Source: Verrucomicrobiia bacterium (GTDB taxonomy: Bacteria; Verrucomicrobiota; Verrucomicrobiia; Verrucomicrobiales; Akkermansiaceae). From it: a stretch of 54,483 nt of DNA. Shown here piece after piece: positions 32,338 through 41,356 of this stretch. Below the pieces are notes generated by a model, which was given only the letters and a program-made list of their open reading frames with translations, was not told where the DNA came from and did no database searches. Position numbers and translations under genes: made by a program. Positions within the stretch are counted from its first letter, which is position 1. Every line of letters starts with the position of its first letter. The stretch is taken from assembly GCA_030432565.1 (NCBI GenBank), contig JAUIGV010000035.1, forward strand, positions 1 through 54,483, written 5' to 3'.

Positions 32338-34011
32338 ATGGATAACAATCAAGTCCTCGACCTTTTTGTCAGCCGAAGCATGATCGACGGTGCTCTTAAA
32401 GCCGATGTTCTCTCGGAAATCGAAAACAGTGGAAAAGAAGCTGCTGAGATTCTTGCCGATTACCAGGTCATCAGCTCGCGTGACGACGTCTGGCCCATCA
32501 TTGCTCAGGAACTCGGGGCGGAATTCGTGGATCTCAGCGAATTTGAGCCACCCGAAGCTCTGCTTTCGCTGGTGCCTGCGGGGATGGCCCGACTCCACGG
32601 TGCCCTGCCGGTCGCCTATAATGACGGGAATATTTCGGTCGCTTTGACGGATCCTCTCAATCCACAAATCCTTGAAGATCTTCGCTTCGCGGTTGGACAT
32701 GAACTCACTTTGGTGGTGGGTGCCGACTTTCTTGTGGAGCAAAAGATCAACGAACTCTACGGGGGAGAAGAGAAGGCCATGGATGATATTCTCGGGCAGC
32801 TTGATGGCGGCCTGAGCTTTAAAGGGGGCGAAGCTGAAATGGAAGACGAGGCGAACTCGGCTCCCATCATGCGCTACGTAGACCTCGTTCTTTATCAGGC
32901 GATTAAGGAAAAAGCTTCCGACATTCACTTCGAGCCTTTTGAGACCGAATTTAAGATCCGCTATCGCGTTGATGGTGCTCTCTACGAGATGACCCCGCCG
33001 CCGGTTCATCTGGCTCTGCCAATCATTTCGCGGGTTAAGGTGATGGCGAACATGAATATTGCCGAGCGCCGGGTTCCGCAGGATGGGCGTATCGTGAAGC
33101 AGGTTGGTGATCAGTCTGTTGATATGCGTGTTTCGTCACTCCCGACCCAATACGGCGAGAGTGTCGTGCTGCGGGTTTTGGACCGAAACTCGGTAAATCT
33201 GAATCTCGATAATCTGGGGCTTCCCCAGCACATCCATGAATACATTCACGACACCATCCGGATGCCAAACGGGATTTTTATCGTGACCGGGCCGACCGGT
33301 GCCGGGAAAACGACGACTCTTTATGCGGCTCTCCGCGAAATCAACCAGATTGATACCAAGCTTTTGACGGCGGAGGATCCGGTGGAATACGATGTGGACG
33401 GAATCATACAGGTTCCGGTCAACGACGCCATCGGGATGACTTTCGAAAGGGTGCTGCGCGCCTTCCTTCGTCAGGACCCCGATAAGATCCTGGTGGGGGA
33501 GATGCGGGACCTCGATACCGCTAAGATTGCCATTCAGGCCTCGCTGACCGGTCACCTTGTGCTTTCCACCCTTCACACCAACGATGCTGCTGGTGCGGTG
33601 ACTCGCTTGGTTGATATGGGAACGCAACCCTTCCTGGTGGCCGCTTCGCTGGAAGGTATTTTGGCTCAACGACTTCTGCGGACCATTTGTAAGGATTGCA
33701 AGGCGCCTTATGAGCCCAGCGAGGCTATTCTGACTCAACTTGGAGTGGCTCCCCACGAACTCGGAGACAAGAGCTTCTATACCGGTAAGGGCTGCAAGAC
33801 TTGTGGCGATTCCGGCTACAAGGGGCGTGCCGGTCTTTACGAGCTCTTGAATGTCACAGATCCAATTCGTGAACTGATCATCGACAGGGCTCCGGCGGTT
33901 GTCATCAAGCAAAAAGCGATTGAGCTTGGCATGACCACTCTCCGGGAAGACGGTCTTCGTTGTATTTACGAAGGACGTACCACGATCGAAGAGGTTTTGA
34001 AATACACCTAA
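32338..34011 (+). CDS. GspE/PilB-type secretion or pilus assembly ATPase (copy 2)
   Basis: A 557-residue paralogue of the preceding gene, 39 bp downstream, with the same domain order: N-terminal GspE domain, Walker A GPTGAGKTTTL (318-328), EDPVEYDVDGI, ILVGEMRDLDTA and LVLSTLHTNDAA. Zinc cysteines sit in CKDCKAPY and GCKTCGDSGY. It is a full assembly-type ATPase and not a PilT retraction motor. Two complete assembly ATPases in tandem are unusual for one machine: they could form mixed hexamers, serve two assembly programmes or be a recent duplication that has diverged. N-terminal residues 1-150 differ markedly from copy 1, while the ATPase cores are close. Confidence 0.9.
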   Translation: MDNNQVLDLFVSRSMIDGALKADVLSEIENSGKEAAEILADYQVISSRDDVWPIIAQELGAEFVDLSEFEPPEALLSLVPAGMARLHGALPVAYNDGNISVALTDPLNPQILEDLRFAVGHELTLVVGADFLVEQKINELYGGEEKAMDDILGQLDGGLSFKGGEAEMEDEANSAPIMRYVDLVLYQAIKEKASDIHFEPFETEFKIRYRVDGALYEMTPPPVHLALPIISRVKVMANMNIAERRVPQDGRIVKQVGDQSVDMRVSSLPTQYGESVVLRVLDRNSVNLNLDNLGLPQHIHEYIHDTIRMPNGIFIVTGPTGAGKTTTLYAALREINQIDTKLLTAEDPVEYDVDGIIQVPVNDAIGMTFERVLRAFLRQDPDKILVGEMRDLDTAKIAIQASLTGHLVLSTLHTNDAAGAVTRLVDMGTQPFLVAASLEGILAQRLLRTICKDCKAPYEPSEAILTQLGVAPHELGDKSFYTGKGCKTCGDSGYKGRAGLYELLNVTDPIRELIIDRAPAVVIKQKAIELGMTTLREDGLRCIYEGRTTIEEVLKYT

Positions 34012-34117
34012 CCGACTCGTTACGGGGCAGTTCATCGAATTCAATCAAGATTTCGTCATTTGGAGCTTCCCCAACCTTTCCTCAAATCTTTAGAACTAAG
34101 CAGACACACAAACTCTC

Positions 34118-35410
34118 ATGGCTAATTTTCAATACATTGCGCTCGACTCCAAAGGTGAACAGACCACGGGGGTAGTGCAGGCCAATTCGGATTCAGAAGC
34201 GATCCAGGCACTTCGCGGACAAGGTCTCTACCCTACCCAGGTTGTTCCCGAGGGACAGGGAGGCATTGCGGCGACTCCCGGCAAAAAAGGCAAGAAGAAG
34301 AGCAAAAGCAAGGCCAAGGGTGGTAAAGGCGGCAAGGTCGGCGGCAAGGTTAAGCCAAAGGTTTTGATGATCTTTACCCGTCAGTTGGCCACCCTGATCG
34401 ATTCCGGACTCCCTCTTCTTCGAGGGCTCAACGTTTTGGGTAAACAGGAACCCAATCCCGTTCTCAAGGCAACGATCAACAATATCGCCGATTCGGTTCA
34501 GGGAGGTTCGACATTCTCGGAAAGCCTGGGCCAGCATCCCAAGATGTTCAACAAACTCTACGTGAACATGGTGAAGGCCGGTGAGCTTGGTGGTGTTCTT
34601 GAGGTTGTCCTTACCCGTCTGGCCGAATACCAGGAGAAGGCTCACAAGCTGAAGGGGAAGATCGTTTCCGCGATGGTTTATCCCTTGATCGTGATGTTTA
34701 TCGCAGTCGCCATCATGAGTTTCCTGATGTTGTTCATTGTTCCCAAGTTCCGCGATATGTTCCGCGACATGGGTGACGGCGCGCAGCTTCCGTTGATTTC
34801 ACGCGTGGTTTTCGGTTTCTCCGACTGGATGTTGGCGCGGCCTCTCCTACTTCCGAATGCGGTTTGGATTCTCTTTATTGCCGTGGGCGGCTGGACTGCC
34901 TTTGGTGCCTGGGCCCGAACGGTCAAAGGTCGAAATATGGTTGACGGCTTCAAGCTGAAAATCCCGGTCTTTGGTGACATTCAGCGCAAAAGTGCGATCG
35001 CCCGTTTCAGCCGGACGCTGGGGACTCTGGTGACTTCCGGTGTGCCGATTCTTCAGGCCCTTAATATTACCAGGGATACCGCGGGTAACGTGATTGTCGC
35101 GGAAGCAATCGACAAGGTCCACGATGCGGTGAAAGAAGGTGAATCGATCGTGACACCCATGACTGGGTCGGGAATTTTCCCCAACCTTGTGGTTTCCATG
35201 GTCGACGTGGGAGAAGAGACCGGTCAACTGCCGGAAATGCTCCTCAAAATCGCTGATGTTTACGACGATGAGGTTGATGGGGCGGTGACCGCGCTGACTT
35301 CTATTTTGGAACCGATCATGATTGTGATCCTCGCGCTTGTTGTGGGTGCTATTGTTTTCGCTCTCTTCCTGCCGCTGATCAGCGTGATTCAAAAAATGCA
35401 GGGTGGCTAG
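34118..35410 (+). CDS. GspF/PilC family inner-membrane platform protein
   Basis: A 430-residue polytopic protein with two GspF domains: the first contains FTRQLATLIDSGLPLLRGL and VKAGELGGVLEVVLTRLAEY, the second FSRTLGTLVTSGVPILQAL and VDVGEETGQLPEMLLKIADV. Three membrane helices are near residues 185-210, 240-265 and 395-420. It anchors the assembly ATPases and extracts pseudopilin subunits. Between the N-terminal 50 residues and the first GspF domain is a Lys/Gly-rich stretch (about 50-80: KKGKKKSKSKAKGGKGGK) that is longer and more basic than usual. It lies 106 bp after gspE copy 2. Confidence 0.92.
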   Translation: MANFQYIALDSKGEQTTGVVQANSDSEAIQALRGQGLYPTQVVPEGQGGIAATPGKKGKKKSKSKAKGGKGGKVGGKVKPKVLMIFTRQLATLIDSGLPLLRGLNVLGKQEPNPVLKATINNIADSVQGGSTFSESLGQHPKMFNKLYVNMVKAGELGGVLEVVLTRLAEYQEKAHKLKGKIVSAMVYPLIVMFIAVAIMSFLMLFIVPKFRDMFRDMGDGAQLPLISRVVFGFSDWMLARPLLLPNAVWILFIAVGGWTAFGAWARTVKGRNMVDGFKLKIPVFGDIQRKSAIARFSRTLGTLVTSGVPILQALNITRDTAGNVIVAEAIDKVHDAVKEGESIVTPMTGSGIFPNLVVSMVDVGEETGQLPEMLLKIADVYDDEVDGAVTALTSILEPIMIVILALVVGAIVFALFLPLISVIQKMQGG

Positions 35411-35459
35411 GATCTCGACGCCATTTGATTCCCGTAAAGTAACCTGCTATATTAAGCTG

Positions 35460-36023
35460 ATGAAAACTCTACAAGTGACCAAAACAGGCCGATTCAACAA
35501 AGCTGGATTCTCGCTCATTGAGCTTCTGGTGGTCGTTTCGATCATTGTGATCCTCGCCGGTATCACCATCGGTGTGATGGCTCGTGTGAACGTGAAGCGA
35601 GACATCGCCACAACTTCAAAAACCATTGGAATTGTAAGGACCAAGCTCGAAGACTTCTTCAATGAGCAAGGATATTATCCGGTGGGGCAAAATGCCACGA
35701 GTACGGCCGTTTATAAGGCTCTCTCGGGAGATCCGACCGGGCAGGGTGCTATCCCGACCGGCACAATTTACTGGCCTGAACTTAATGACAGCCGCAATCC
35801 GGCACTCGTAGGAGTCTTCCAGGGGAACCGCGTGATTCTTGACGGTTTTGGTCAATCATTTCGCTATCGGGCCGCATTGGATGCCAATGGAAACAAGGTT
35901 CAAAATGTGAAAAATGACGGAGATTTCGACTTCTGGTCGGTTGGCCCTGACGGTGAGCCCAGCGACATAAACGTGAGCGGACTCCTGAACAACGAACAAA
36001 CACAAGATGACATCTGGCAATAA
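35460..36023 (+). CDS. GspG-like major pseudopilin
   Basis: A 187-residue type IV pilin-like protein from the ATG at 35460; the upstream frame overlaps gspF. The prepilin signal is NKAGFSLIELLVVVSIIVIL: cleavage by prepilin peptidase after Gly, with Phe+1 and Glu+5. The C-terminal part has FDFWSVGPDGEP and a late Asp-Asp-Ile, which resembles the GspG calcium-site region (WSxGPDG). This suggests the major pseudopilin of a type II secretion system over a pilus. No prepilin peptidase, gspD secretin or gspK is within the window, so the rest of the machine must be elsewhere. Confidence 0.88.
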   Translation: MKTLQVTKTGRFNKAGFSLIELLVVVSIIVILAGITIGVMARVNVKRDIATTSKTIGIVRTKLEDFFNEQGYYPVGQNATSTAVYKALSGDPTGQGAIPTGTIYWPELNDSRNPALVGVFQGNRVILDGFGQSFRYRAALDANGNKVQNVKNDGDFDFWSVGPDGEPSDINVSGLLNNEQTQDDIWQ

Positions 36024-36060
36024 GCTTTGCCTGAGCTCATTTTGATTACAAATTATTTGC

Positions 36061-36086
36061 AGGCGGAAGGGAACGACCTTCCGCCT
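36061..36086 (+). promoter_or_regulatory. Perfect 10-bp hairpin between gspG and the RG-rich gene
   Basis: AGGCGGAAGG-gaacga-CCTTCCGCCT is a flawless 10-bp stem with a 6-nt loop. It lies 37 bp after the gspG stop and 18 bp before the next start codon. There is no T tract, so it is not a clear terminator. It may be a processing or translation-control structure or a Rho-type terminator element. Confidence 0.5.
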
Positions 36087-36104
36087 GTTCTACTCAAAAA
36101 ATAC

Positions 36105-36863
36105 ATGTCCGAAGAGACACCCCCACCCAAGAAGGCCGTGCGTAAAGCCACACGGAAAAAGAGCGCCAGCAAGCGCGCCCCAAAGAAAAGTGCCAAATCC
36201 GAGTCGGCCGACGATCAAGAGAAGGAGCTTCCTCTCGACGAAAAACCCGTCAGCGAAGATTCCTCTGATACCGGTGGTTCCGGCGAGCAGGAGGATGAAA
36301 AGAAGTCAGCCAGCAAAGCTCGTGAACCCAAATCGGGCGTTCGTGATGCCCGCCGCGAGACTGCCGATGAGCCCATTCCTGACGAAATCGCCGAGAAGCT
36401 TGTCCCTGATCTCGATGACTCTGAAGAGACCAAGGAAAAAGGAGGGCAGAAAAAGCAGGCCCGAAAAGACGATTCTTCCAGTGGCTCGAAGGAACAAGGC
36501 CAAGGGCGACAGGAGTCCGGTGAACGCCGGGGACGCGGTCGTGGTCGTGGAGGCAGGGAGCGTGGTGAGCGAAGCGAACGCACTGAAAAGCGCGAGCCCA
36601 AGCCGCGTGTGACTGTTGACTCCAAGGATCTTGCCAAGAAAGCCTGGAAGATCTTTGAATCGGAGGTCACCGAGGAAGGTTTGGCTCTACTGGATGACAA
36701 CGGTCTTCGTGACTACGCCAGGAGCAGCTTTAATGCGGCACGCCTCTTCCTTGAGGAAAAGGAGAGGGTCACTGGTCGCGAAAAACAGGCGAAGGCTGAA
36801 CGCAAGAGGCGCGAAAAGGAAAGAAATTCAAAAAACGAGCAGTCTGAAAAGGACGAGGATTAA
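36105..36863 (+). CDS. Highly charged protein with RG-rich segment, unknown function
   Basis: A 252-residue protein starting MSEETPPPKKAVRK; an upstream in-frame start would read through the hairpin. It has a basic Lys/Ala/Ser start (about 8-35), an acidic middle, then an RG-repeat stretch (about 140-175: ERRGRGRGRGGRERGERSER). A compact region follows at 185-225 (AKKAWKIFESEVTEEGLALL, YARSSFNAARLFLEEK) and a Lys/Glu tail. RG-rich segments of this type usually bind RNA, so an RNA-linked role is possible, but no known domain is visible. No signal peptide is seen, so it is not obviously part of the secretion set upstream. A strong terminator follows. Confidence 0.75.
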   Translation: MSEETPPPKKAVRKATRKKSASKRAPKKSAKSESADDQEKELPLDEKPVSEDSSDTGGSGEQEDEKKSASKAREPKSGVRDARRETADEPIPDEIAEKLVPDLDDSEETKEKGGQKKQARKDDSSSGSKEQGQGRQESGERRGRGRGRGGRERGERSERTEKREPKPRVTVDSKDLAKKAWKIFESEVTEEGLALLDDNGLRDYARSSFNAARLFLEEKERVTGREKQAKAERKRREKERNSKNEQSEKDED

Positions 36864-36892
36864 AGTCGTCTCAAATCCTCGAGAAAACCTTC

Positions 36893-36928
36893 AAACCGGC
36901 ACACGCATTCATGTGTGCTGGTTTTTTT
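36893..36928 (+). terminator. Rho-independent terminator of the gsp/RG-rich run
   Basis: AAACCGGCACAC pairs with GTGTGCTGGTTT (one G-T wobble) around an 8-nt loop and ends in seven T residues. It ends the plus-strand transcript and overlaps the stop codon of the convergent metG. Confidence 0.88.
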
Positions 36929-38492
36929 ATGATTCCTTCTCTTCGACTTGAATCCTGGGGAAAACAGGCTTGGGTTTGCCGGTTTGGTGACCAGCTTCAA
37001 GGAGACCCCATTTGAGATCATCAAGAGTGAGGTCCGTTAGGTCTTCTTTTTTCAATTGGCCAAAAATCTTGGCGGCTGCGTTCGGGAGAATCGGGCTCAG
37101 GAGGACTGCCAGTTGGGCACATGATTCTGCGGTGTGGGAGAGGATCTCACCCACCCGGGCAAGTTTGGACTCATCCTTCTTCATCTCCCATGGTTTGTGC
37201 CTTTCGAGGTAGCCGTTGCAATGAGTGACGTGGTCGTTAATGGCTTGCAGGGCCACGCTGACTTCGCAGGCATCCATCGCCTGGCGATAGGCGTCGATGG
37301 ACCTGGTCAGCGATTCGCGCAAGGCCACGTCTTCATCTTCACTCGTGTTGGTATCGCTGATGGTGGAGTTGCAGAACCCCTTGGTCATATTAATCGAGCG
37401 GTTGAGTAGATTGCCGAGATCGTTGGCGAGTTCGGTATTGAAGAGCATGACAAGCCGCTCGATATCGAAGTCGCTATCTTTCCCGGATCGAATGTCGCGG
37501 CAGAGATAGTAGCGGAGGGTTTCTGGGCCAAACTTGTCTGCAAGCTCGTCAGGATCGACAATGTTGCCAAGAGACTTAGACATTTTGTCGCCCTTCACAT
37601 TCCAGAATCCGTGAACAAGGAGGGTGGGCATTTCGGATGCTTCAAAGCCCATGGCATGAAGCATGCAGGGCCAGTAGACGGCGTGTGCCGGAACCAGAAT
37701 GTCCTTGCCGATGATTTGGAGATCAGCGGGCCAGAGGGAATCAAAGTCAGGGAGGTCGGAACCTTCAGCTTTGAGATAACCGGCGAAAGAGATGTAGTTG
37801 ATCAGGGCGTCGAACCACACGTAGGTCACAAAGTCCGGATCAAAGGGGAGGGGGATTCCCCACGACATGCGTTCTTTGGGACGTGAAATACAGAGGTCAG
37901 TGTCGCCGGAGCGCTCGAGGGCATTGAGGACTTCGTTTTTTCGGAATTCGGGAATGATCTTCAGGTCATCACTCTCCACGGTGGAGCGCAACCACTCGAC
38001 GTGGTCCGAGAGTTTGAAATACCAGTTTTCCTCTTCCCGTTCTTCAACCTCGCCCCACTCCGAACCAAATTCACCGTCTTCGTTGCGATCGCGATCGGTG
38101 AGGTATTGTTCTTGCCTGATCGAGTAGTGTCCGGCGTAGGATTTTTTGTAGAGCGAGCCTTCTTTCTCAAGCTTGCTCAAGATTGCCTGCACGCAGGTTT
38201 TGTGGCGTTCATCGGTGGTCTCAGCCCAACCATCGTAGTCCACCCCAAGCTTTTCCCACAAACGAATAAAGCCTTTGGTATTGCGCTTGGTAAGCGTCGC
38301 CACGTTGACGCCTTCGGCTTCGGCGGTCTTCACCATCTTCTGGCCATGTTGGTCGACGCCGGTGAGGAAAAAAGATGGCACGCCTTTGAGCCGCTGGTAA
38401 CGGGTCAGGACATCAGCGAGGACTTTTTCGTAGGCATGCCCGATGTGGGGCTTGCCGTTTGGATAGTCGATGGCGGTGGTGACGAAAAACAT
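36927..38492 (-). CDS. metG: Methionyl-tRNA synthetase
   Basis: A 521-residue class I synthetase that charges tRNA-Met. The HIGH motif is in YPNGKPHIGHAYEKV (residues about 9-23) and the KMSKS motif in KGDKMSKSLGN (about 305). The C-terminal anticodon-binding helices end in VFPRIQVEE. There is no EMAP-like tRNA-binding dimerisation domain at the C-terminus. In the connective region the zinc-knuckle cysteines (CxxC) are absent; the stretch YAGHYSIRQEQYLTDRD then NEDGEFG has no Cys, so this is a knuckle-free MetRS. It is on the minus strand, 105 bp after the TPR gene. Confidence 0.95.
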   Translation of the reverse strand: MFFVTTAIDYPNGKPHIGHAYEKVLADVLTRYQRLKGVPSFFLTGVDQHGQKMVKTAEAEGVNVATLTKRNTKGFIRLWEKLGVDYDGWAETTDERHKTCVQAILSKLEKEGSLYKKSYAGHYSIRQEQYLTDRDRNEDGEFGSEWGEVEEREEENWYFKLSDHVEWLRSTVESDDLKIIPEFRKNEVLNALERSGDTDLCISRPKERMSWGIPLPFDPDFVTYVWFDALINYISFAGYLKAEGSDLPDFDSLWPADLQIIGKDILVPAHAVYWPCMLHAMGFEASEMPTLLVHGFWNVKGDKMSKSLGNIVDPDELADKFGPETLRYYLCRDIRSGKDSDFDIERLVMLFNTELANDLGNLLNRSINMTKGFCNSTISDTNTSEDEDVALRESLTRSIDAYRQAMDACEVSVALQAINDHVTHCNGYLERHKPWEMKKDESKLARVGEILSHTAESCAQLAVLLSPILPNAAAKIFGQLKKEDLTDLTLDDLKWGLLEAGHQTGKPKPVFPRIQVEEKES

Positions 38493-38597
38493 GGTTTGGA
38501 ATTGTTCGTGTTTTGCAAACAGCGATCCGGCAACCCCGCTTTTGCGAGGCGCCCGGTTGGAAGCTAAAGGTTAAGAAATGGTTGGGCTTGTAAAGCC

Positions 38598-38939
38598 TTA
38601 GAGCTTGGTGACTTTTCCTCCCATGGAGAGGATTCGAGCGTTTCCCTTTGCGTGTTCGGCTTCGGCAATTTGACCGTCGCGAACATACATTTGCGAAAGC
38701 CCGGTCCAGGCTAGGAGATCATCCGGCTCAAGGAGGGTTGCTTTAATTCCGCAACCGATCGCTTCTTTGACTTTCTCAAGTTTCAGGAGTGTCATGCCGA
38801 GAGCCTGCCATCCGTCAAAAAAGCCATCATCGAATTTAACCGCTTCCCGATAGGCGAGTTCGGCGTCGTCGAGCTCCCCCAGAGCAAGATGGGTATTTCC
38901 CCGCTCGAAGGCTTCGTCTCGTGCGGAGTGGTCTGACAT
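38598..38939 (-). CDS. Small TPR protein
   Basis: A 113-residue protein from the ATG at 38939 (MSDHSARDEAF). It is three TPR units in a row, with motif positions in AFERGNTHLALGELDDAELA, GWQALGMTLLKLEKVKEA and AWTGLSQMYVRDGQIAEAEH. It has no signal peptide, so a cytoplasmic adaptor is likely. It follows the PpiD-like gene by 16 bp on the same strand and is probably co-transcribed. Its partner is unknown. Confidence 0.8.
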   Translation of the reverse strand: MSDHSARDEAFERGNTHLALGELDDAELAYREAVKFDDGFFDGWQALGMTLLKLEKVKEAIGCGIKATLLEPDDLLAWTGLSQMYVRDGQIAEAEHAKGNARILSMGGKVTKL

Positions 38940-38955
38940 TCCAGGCGATTTTGGT

Positions 38956-41142
38956 TTACTGTTGTTCTTCTCTCTGCGGAGGGACGACTTCGCTTTCGGC
39001 ATAGCGGTCATAGAGCCAGTTTGACAATGCGACGAAGCGCATGTTGCCGCTGATAGACTCGTAACGTTTGTTGAGATCGGTCTGGTATGCGGCATTTTTG
39101 ACAACCTCACGCTTCTCTACGAAAATGATCAACGCCTGGTCGGCTTCGTCCTCGGACGGGGTGAACTGAACGGGAGCGATCTCTCCCGGATTGGTATATT
39201 GCGCGGCGGTGAACTCGGGAGGGTCCGGCAGCTTCTGGCTTCTTTGTCCAAAGTTGAAGGTTTGGCCTTCCGTGATTCCTTTGAATTCGACGGCCTCTTT
39301 CTCAAGTTCCTTGGCTGCATCAGTGAAGGACTTGCCTCCTTTGATTGCTTCGGTGAGCTTGGTATGAAGTTCGTTGGCTTCCTTGATCATCTGCTCGCGA
39401 GCCATCTTCTTTTTGAGATCGACGGTGACCTTAACTTTTGCTTCCTCGAAAGTGAGCGGAATGGAGTCCTCCACTTCGTCGAGGCGAATGATGAACCAGC
39501 CGTCCGAGGTCCGGTAGAGGCCCACCTTTTCATCTGGATCTCCGTTCTCTGGGAGAAGCTGGAAAACTGCGTCGGAAATTTTACCCACCTGCAGGTTTTC
39601 GATGAAGGCGGAGAGCTCTTCCGGTGGATCTGCCTGCGTGAAGAATTCGGACTGCCTGACTTCGTAGTCTTCATCCTTTGCAAGCTCTTCGAAATCTTCG
39701 CCGAAGTTGTCGAGGAGCTTTTGGTAGAAATCGTTCACCTCCTGGCCCAGAGGGTCGACAGCTTCTTTTTTCTCGGCGCCGTTAAGTTGTTCTTTGGCCG
39801 TTTTGGGCTTCGGTGGTGTGACAGGCTTGGTTGGGGCTGGAGTTGGCAGGGTGGTCAGGGGATTGGATCCCGCTTCCGTGGCTGTGGCGTCTTCCAGTGC
39901 TTTATCGAGGCCTGAGCCCAGGTCTCCGGCGGCAGGGTCTCCTTCAGTAGAGGGTGAGTCTGGAACGAGAGGAGTTGAATCAACAGGCGCCGGAGTTGGC
40001 GCTGGAGCAGGTTCACCCGGGTCGCCCGGGTCTCCCTGCGATCCTTCGGTTGCAGGAGTGGTGGTCTCGGGCTCTGCGCTTTCGGCAGGGGAAGTCGTTT
40101 CGGATGCAGGTTCTTCGGCAGGAGTGGTTGTGGTTCCTGTTTCGCCGGGTGTTTCGGTTTCGGCAGGCTTTGGAGTTTCAGCAGGATCCTTGGCTTCGTT
40201 TGCCTTGCGGGCAGCCTCTTCAGCCTTCTTTTTAATTTCCTCGGCCTTCTTCTTGGCTTCTTCGACCTTTTTGTTGCGCTCGGCCTCTTTTTCTGCGGCT
40301 TCGGCTTTGGCCTTTTTTGATTTTTCGAGGGCGGCATCCCAATCGGGCTCAATCAAAACGTAGCTGATCTTACGGAGTTCGTCGGAATTGTAGTTCCCTT
40401 TGTTTTCCTCAAAATACGCCTTGAGCTCCTCGTCCGTTGGTTTGATTGTTCCTTCGTAAACACCGGTTTCGAGGGTGATTTTGGACCCGGTGATTTCCTG
40501 CTTCTGAATCTCGAAGAGCGCGGTCTCGGTGTTCATTTCGGTGGAGATACCACCACCGAGGATTTTGGAAAGATTCTGCGCGGTCAGGAGGTCTCGAATA
40601 TAATCGTTGAATCCGCGATTTCCACCGATGCTGCTGACCCGGTCCTTGATGAACTCGGAATAGGCTTCCTGGTCAGGATTTCCTTCCGGATCGACGAAGA
40701 GGACATTTTCGACAAATTTCTCCACTTCTTCATTGCTTGGGGTGACTCCAAATTTGACACCGGCCTTGCGAACATTGATCCGATTGGCGATGAAGCGTTC
40801 TGGCTCGGCAAGAGAAGGCTGGAGGTAGCTGGCCATGATGCGAACCAAAAACGAGGGGGTCTTCGGGAGCTGGCTTTCGATGAGGGTGTCACCGAGGTAA
40901 TGGCTTGCAAGCAACTGGGAGTCCCTCGGGATTTCGAAGGCATCTGGGAGGAGACTGGGCAGCTGCATTAAGGCCCGCTGACGATCGAACTCCTTCTTTG
41001 AAATCGAATGGTCTGCGACCTCCATCACTGGCTTGCCGGTAAATGCTTTGGAGATCCCTCCGTCGAGGAAGACAAGTCCGACGAAGAGAAGGACCAGAAC
41101 GACGATCATAAGACCGGTGTATTTGCGGATATTTTCAATCAT
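38956..41142 (-). CDS. PpiD/SurA-like periplasmic folding protein with long low-complexity insert
   Basis: A 728-residue protein from the ATG at 41142 (MIENIRKYTGLMIVV). A single N-terminal membrane anchor (about 8-27) is followed by a SurA/PpiD N-terminal chaperone domain (about 40-240). The peptidyl-prolyl isomerase-like region begins at RKISYVLIEPDW (about 257). It is interrupted by a Lys/Glu/Ala coiled coil (270-318) and a Pro/Glu/Thr/Ala/Ser stretch (319-450), then resumes near 465 (VNDFYQKLLDNFGEDFEELA) and ends with a further helical domain. PpiD-like proteins help outer-membrane and secreted proteins fold. The insert is over 180 residues and not typical, and it leaves doubt whether isomerase activity is retained. 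Confidence 0.82.
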   Translation of the reverse strand: MIENIRKYTGLMIVVLVLLFVGLVFLDGGISKAFTGKPVMEVADHSISKKEFDRQRALMQLPSLLPDAFEIPRDSQLLASHYLGDTLIESQLPKTPSFLVRIMASYLQPSLAEPERFIANRINVRKAGVKFGVTPSNEEVEKFVENVLFVDPEGNPDQEAYSEFIKDRVSSIGGNRGFNDYIRDLLTAQNLSKILGGGISTEMNTETALFEIQKQEITGSKITLETGVYEGTIKPTDEELKAYFEENKGNYNSDELRKISYVLIEPDWDAALEKSKKAKAEAAEKEAERNKKVEEAKKKAEEIKKKAEEAARKANEAKDPAETPKPAETETPGETGTTTTPAEEPASETTSPAESAEPETTTPATEGSQGDPGDPGEPAPAPTPAPVDSTPLVPDSPSTEGDPAAGDLGSGLDKALEDATATEAGSNPLTTLPTPAPTKPVTPPKPKTAKEQLNGAEKKEAVDPLGQEVNDFYQKLLDNFGEDFEELAKDEDYEVRQSEFFTQADPPEELSAFIENLQVGKISDAVFQLLPENGDPDEKVGLYRTSDGWFIIRLDEVEDSIPLTFEEAKVKVTVDLKKKMAREQMIKEANELHTKLTEAIKGGKSFTDAAKELEKEAVEFKGITEGQTFNFGQRSQKLPDPPEFTAAQYTNPGEIAPVQFTPSEDEADQALIIFVEKREVVKNAAYQTDLNKRYESISGNMRFVALSNWLYDRYAESEVVPPQREEQQ

Positions 41143-41356
41143 GGCTGAGAGTTTGCAGGGAGCGGAAAAGAGATCTGCTCCGAAGGGGGTGAGAGTTAAG
41201 GTGGAATCGTGCCCGGGGGCAAGTCTGATGGAGGGATTTTCGCACAAGTTTTGGACGAGGGGAAATTCTGATTTTTGCTGGTAGAGCCGTGTCAAAAGAA
41301 TTCAGCTCCCTGAGAATCAGGTTTCGTTTTTTTGAGGGGGAGTTAAGCTCCTGATC

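Noticed and set aside
41309-41333. CCTGA-gaa-TCAGG followed by a T-rich run, as an attenuator ahead of the YyaL-like gene.
   Set aside because: The stem has only 5 bp and the T run is interrupted; chance is likely enough that I do not list it as a feature.
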